Of a stretch of DNA of 6,748 bases, positions 5,852 through 6,748 are shown piece after piece; the stretch's first letter is position 1, and each line of letters starts with the position of its first letter. The stretch lies in assembly GCA_947304495.1 (NCBI GenBank), contig CAMZBG010000045.1, positions 1 through 6,748 on the forward strand, written 5' to 3'. The DNA comes from an uncultured Clostridia bacterium (GTDB lineage Bacteria; Bacillota_I; Bacilli_A; RF39; UBA660). The notes under the pieces were generated by a model. It did not search any database and was not told the DNA's origin. It worked only from the letters and a program-made list of their open reading frames with translations. Made by a program: the position numbers and the translations under genes.

Positions 5852-5951
5852 ATGATATAGCTCCTATTAATGCCATTGCAATGTAATTTTGAAGCTGGTT
5901 TTCAAATAATGATAACGGTGATGTAATTAAGTCAAAAATAATTTTTATCAT
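5838..5951 (-). CDS. Small 37-codon ORF, probably a truncated membrane peptide
   Basis: Translation from the ATG at 5951 starts M-I-K-I-I-F-D-L-I-T-S-P-L-S-L-F-E-N and ends N-Y-I-A-M-A-L-I-G-A-I-S-Y-G-I-A, then TAG. The C-terminal half is hydrophobic enough to begin a membrane helix. A G-rich site (AGGGGG) lies 4 nt upstream. It follows the 197-aa gene by 14 nt and overlaps the SIS gene start by 14 nt, so it is positioned like a real operon member. From memory, Firmicute small membrane proteins with an S-P-L-x-L-F-E-N-x-x-x-N-Y-I-A-M-A start run on for several dozen more residues. If so, this copy is cut short at the SIS junction. The family is not certain, and it could instead be only a leader peptide for coupled translation of the SIS gene. 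Confidence 0.5.
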   Translation of the reverse strand: MIKIIFDLITSPLSLFENQLQNYIAMALIGAISYGIA

Positions 5952-5955
5952 ATAT

Positions 5956-5961
5956 CCCCCT
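5956..5961 (-). promoter_or_regulatory. Ribosome binding site of the 37-codon ORF
   Basis: AGGGGG, one mismatch from AGGAGG, 4 nt before the ATG at 5951. A G-run this long stands out in such AT-rich DNA and supports the ORF being translated. Confidence 0.5.
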
Positions 5962-5965
5962 GAAA

Positions 5966-6559
5966 TTAATTATTATTCCACATAAAATTATGCATTTTTA
6001 TTATATGCTGTTTATCATTTTGAAATCTTTCGGAATCTATACTTATCAATACCTTTTCAACGTCTTTTAAAATTAGTTCTATAGTGTTGTTAAAATCTTT
6101 CTCATTAAACCAACGATACAGTGCTTTAATTACATTTTTTGCCTTATAGTATTCACCAGATTCTATAGGCTGATCCATTTTCATATACATTGCATCTTTT
6201 TTCTTAAAGAATCCATGGTAGTCACCTAATGCTTCATTAATTTTTGGTGATAGTTCAGCCATTTTTTTGAATACACCAATGGCATTATAATGTTTTAATA
6301 TTTCTTTATTTTTACAAGTGTAATATGTATTATATAATTCTAAATACAGTCCGTAAACAGAATTTATAATTTTTTTCTTAGCTTCTAAATATTGGCATAT
6401 AGCTGTTACTAAGCCTACTATAGCTCCACACTCTAAATTAGTAATTATATTAATACTTAAGTCTTCACTAACTCCACATAGTTGTAAAATATACAATAGT
6501 GGAATTAATACTATAATCATTATGATTAATATAATTATAATTATTCTTGATTCTTTCAT
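5966..6559 (-). CDS. Membrane-anchored protein with two N-terminal helices, unknown function
   Basis: This 197-aa protein has two predicted membrane helices at its N-terminus (about 5-26, almost pure Ile/Leu, and about 36-58, ending A-K-K-K), then a soluble, mainly helical domain of about 135 residues rich in Lys, Tyr, Asn and Glu. The second helix and what follows (N-L-E-C-G-A-I-V-G-L-V-T-A-I-C-Q-Y, then K-K-K-I-I-N-S-V-Y-G-L-Y-L-E-L-Y-N-T-Y-Y) resemble Firmicute hypothetical proteins I have seen but cannot name. The basic residues after helix two suggest the soluble domain is cytoplasmic. The ATG has a strong AGGAGG site 6 nt upstream. It is the first gene of a probable operon with the 37-codon ORF and the SIS gene, and it is divergent from the SSB-like gene. 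The architecture is compatible with an accessory or stress/defence membrane protein, but no motif proves that. Confidence 0.7.
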   Translation of the reverse strand: MKESRIIIIILIIMIIVLIPLLYILQLCGVSEDLSINIITNLECGAIVGLVTAICQYLEAKKKIINSVYGLYLELYNTYYTCKNKEILKHYNAIGVFKKMAELSPKINEALGDYHGFFKKKDAMYMKMDQPIESGEYYKAKNVIKALYRWFNEKDFNNTIELILKDVEKVLISIDSERFQNDKQHIIKMHNFMWNNN

Positions 6560-6580
6560 ATAAAACCTCCTGATAAAACA

Positions 6581-6611
6581 ATTTTACCACAAATTACTTT
6601 ACTTATTTCAA
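6581..6611 (-). promoter_or_regulatory. Candidate promoter for the 197-aa membrane gene
   Basis: The minus strand has TTGAAA (6606-6611), 19 nt, then TAAAAT (6581-6586) preceded by TGG, an extended -10. The spacer is long but the extended -10 compensates. Transcription would start near 6574, just ahead of the AGGAGG site. The -35 lies within the loop and one arm of an inverted repeat (6601-6620). Confidence 0.5.
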
Positions 6612-6620
6612 ATAATAAGT
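6601..6620. repeat. Short inverted repeat in the divergent promoter region
   Basis: ACTTATT (6601-6607) and AATAAGT (6614-6620) form a 7-bp inverted repeat around a 6-nt spacer. It lies between the divergent 197-aa and SSB-like genes and overlaps the -35 of the minus-strand promoter, a suitable position for a dimeric repressor. It is short and AT-rich, so chance is a real alternative. Confidence 0.35.
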
Positions 6621-6651
6621 GATTAATTAAACAAATTTTAGAGGAGGTATT

Positions 6652-6748
6652 ATGATTAATAACGTTATTCTTACTGGCCGATTTAAAGGTTTTAATGACG
6701 ATTATCATCTACTATTAAAAATGGAAAACTTGGAAAATCATAAAATAG
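6652..6748 (+). CDS. SSB-like OB-fold protein, N-terminal fragment
   Basis: The only plus-strand gene. The first 32 codons are visible before the window ends. The start M-I-N-N-V-I-L-T-G-R-F matches the first beta strand of bacterial single-stranded-DNA-binding proteins (M-x-N-x-V-x-L-x-G-R-L), which coat ssDNA during replication and repair. The next residues (K-G-F-N-D-D-Y-H-L-L-L-K-M-E-N-L-E) skip the usual T-K-D-P-E-x-R segment of housekeeping SSB. This suggests a divergent or PriB-like OB-fold protein rather than the main SSB. The ribosome binding site GAGGAGG ends 4 nt before the ATG. No clear promoter was found on this strand in the short upstream region. Confidence 0.6.
   Translation, partial: MINNVILTGRFKGFNDDYHLLLKMENLENHKI

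Noticed and set aside
1..6748. CRISPR array, tRNA or rRNA genes, insertion sequences, attachment sites
   Set aside because: No regularly spaced repeats, cloverleaf-like segments, transposase motifs or flanking direct repeats were seen on either strand by eye.

Overview
The window is strongly AT-rich. Its genes are short and tightly packed, with AGGAGG-type ribosome binding sites, TTGACA/TATAAT promoters and T-rich hairpin terminators. TGA acts as a stop codon. Together these point to a low-GC Firmicute (Bacillota, Clostridia- or Erysipelotrichia-like); the species cannot be named from the sequence. All genes but one are on the minus strand, so the biological order runs from high to low coordinates.

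Right end (6748 to about 5840): a partial plus-strand gene at the very end starts like a single-stranded-DNA-binding (OB-fold) protein. Divergent from it is a 197-residue protein with two predicted membrane helices, then an unlisted 37-codon ORF, then a 159-residue protein that looks like only the C-terminal SIS (sugar isomerase) half of a longer enzyme. These three minus-strand genes are spaced 14 nt apart or overlap, so they probably form one transcript.

Middle (5371 to 4107): a small three-helix membrane protein is followed by a 254-residue cytosolic protein of unknown function. Terminators flank the latter, and it has its own perfect-consensus promoter (TTGACA, 18 nt, TATAAT), so it is a single-gene unit.

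Left part (4106 to 1): a five-gene minus-strand operon. It opens with an unrecognised 261-residue protein, followed by rfbF (glucose-1-phosphate cytidylyltransferase), rfbG (CDP-glucose 4,6-dehydratase) and rfbH (the PMP/[2Fe-2S] C3 dehydrase). It ends with the first 45 codons of a transketolase N-terminal-type subunit that runs off the window. RfbF, RfbG and RfbH make the CDP-4-keto-3,6-dideoxyhexose precursor of 3,6-dideoxy sugars. A transketolase-type (ThDP) protein directly coupled to them suggests that a two-carbon unit is added to that ketosugar to give a branched-chain dideoxy sugar for a surface polysaccharide. This is the most interesting hypothesis here and it is an inference.

No tRNA, rRNA, CRISPR array, transposase or attachment site was seen. 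No gene-free stretch exceeds about 130 nt. Several gene starts are best moved from the longest possible frame to internal ATGs with good ribosome binding sites (rfbH, the 254-aa gene and the 83-aa membrane gene).
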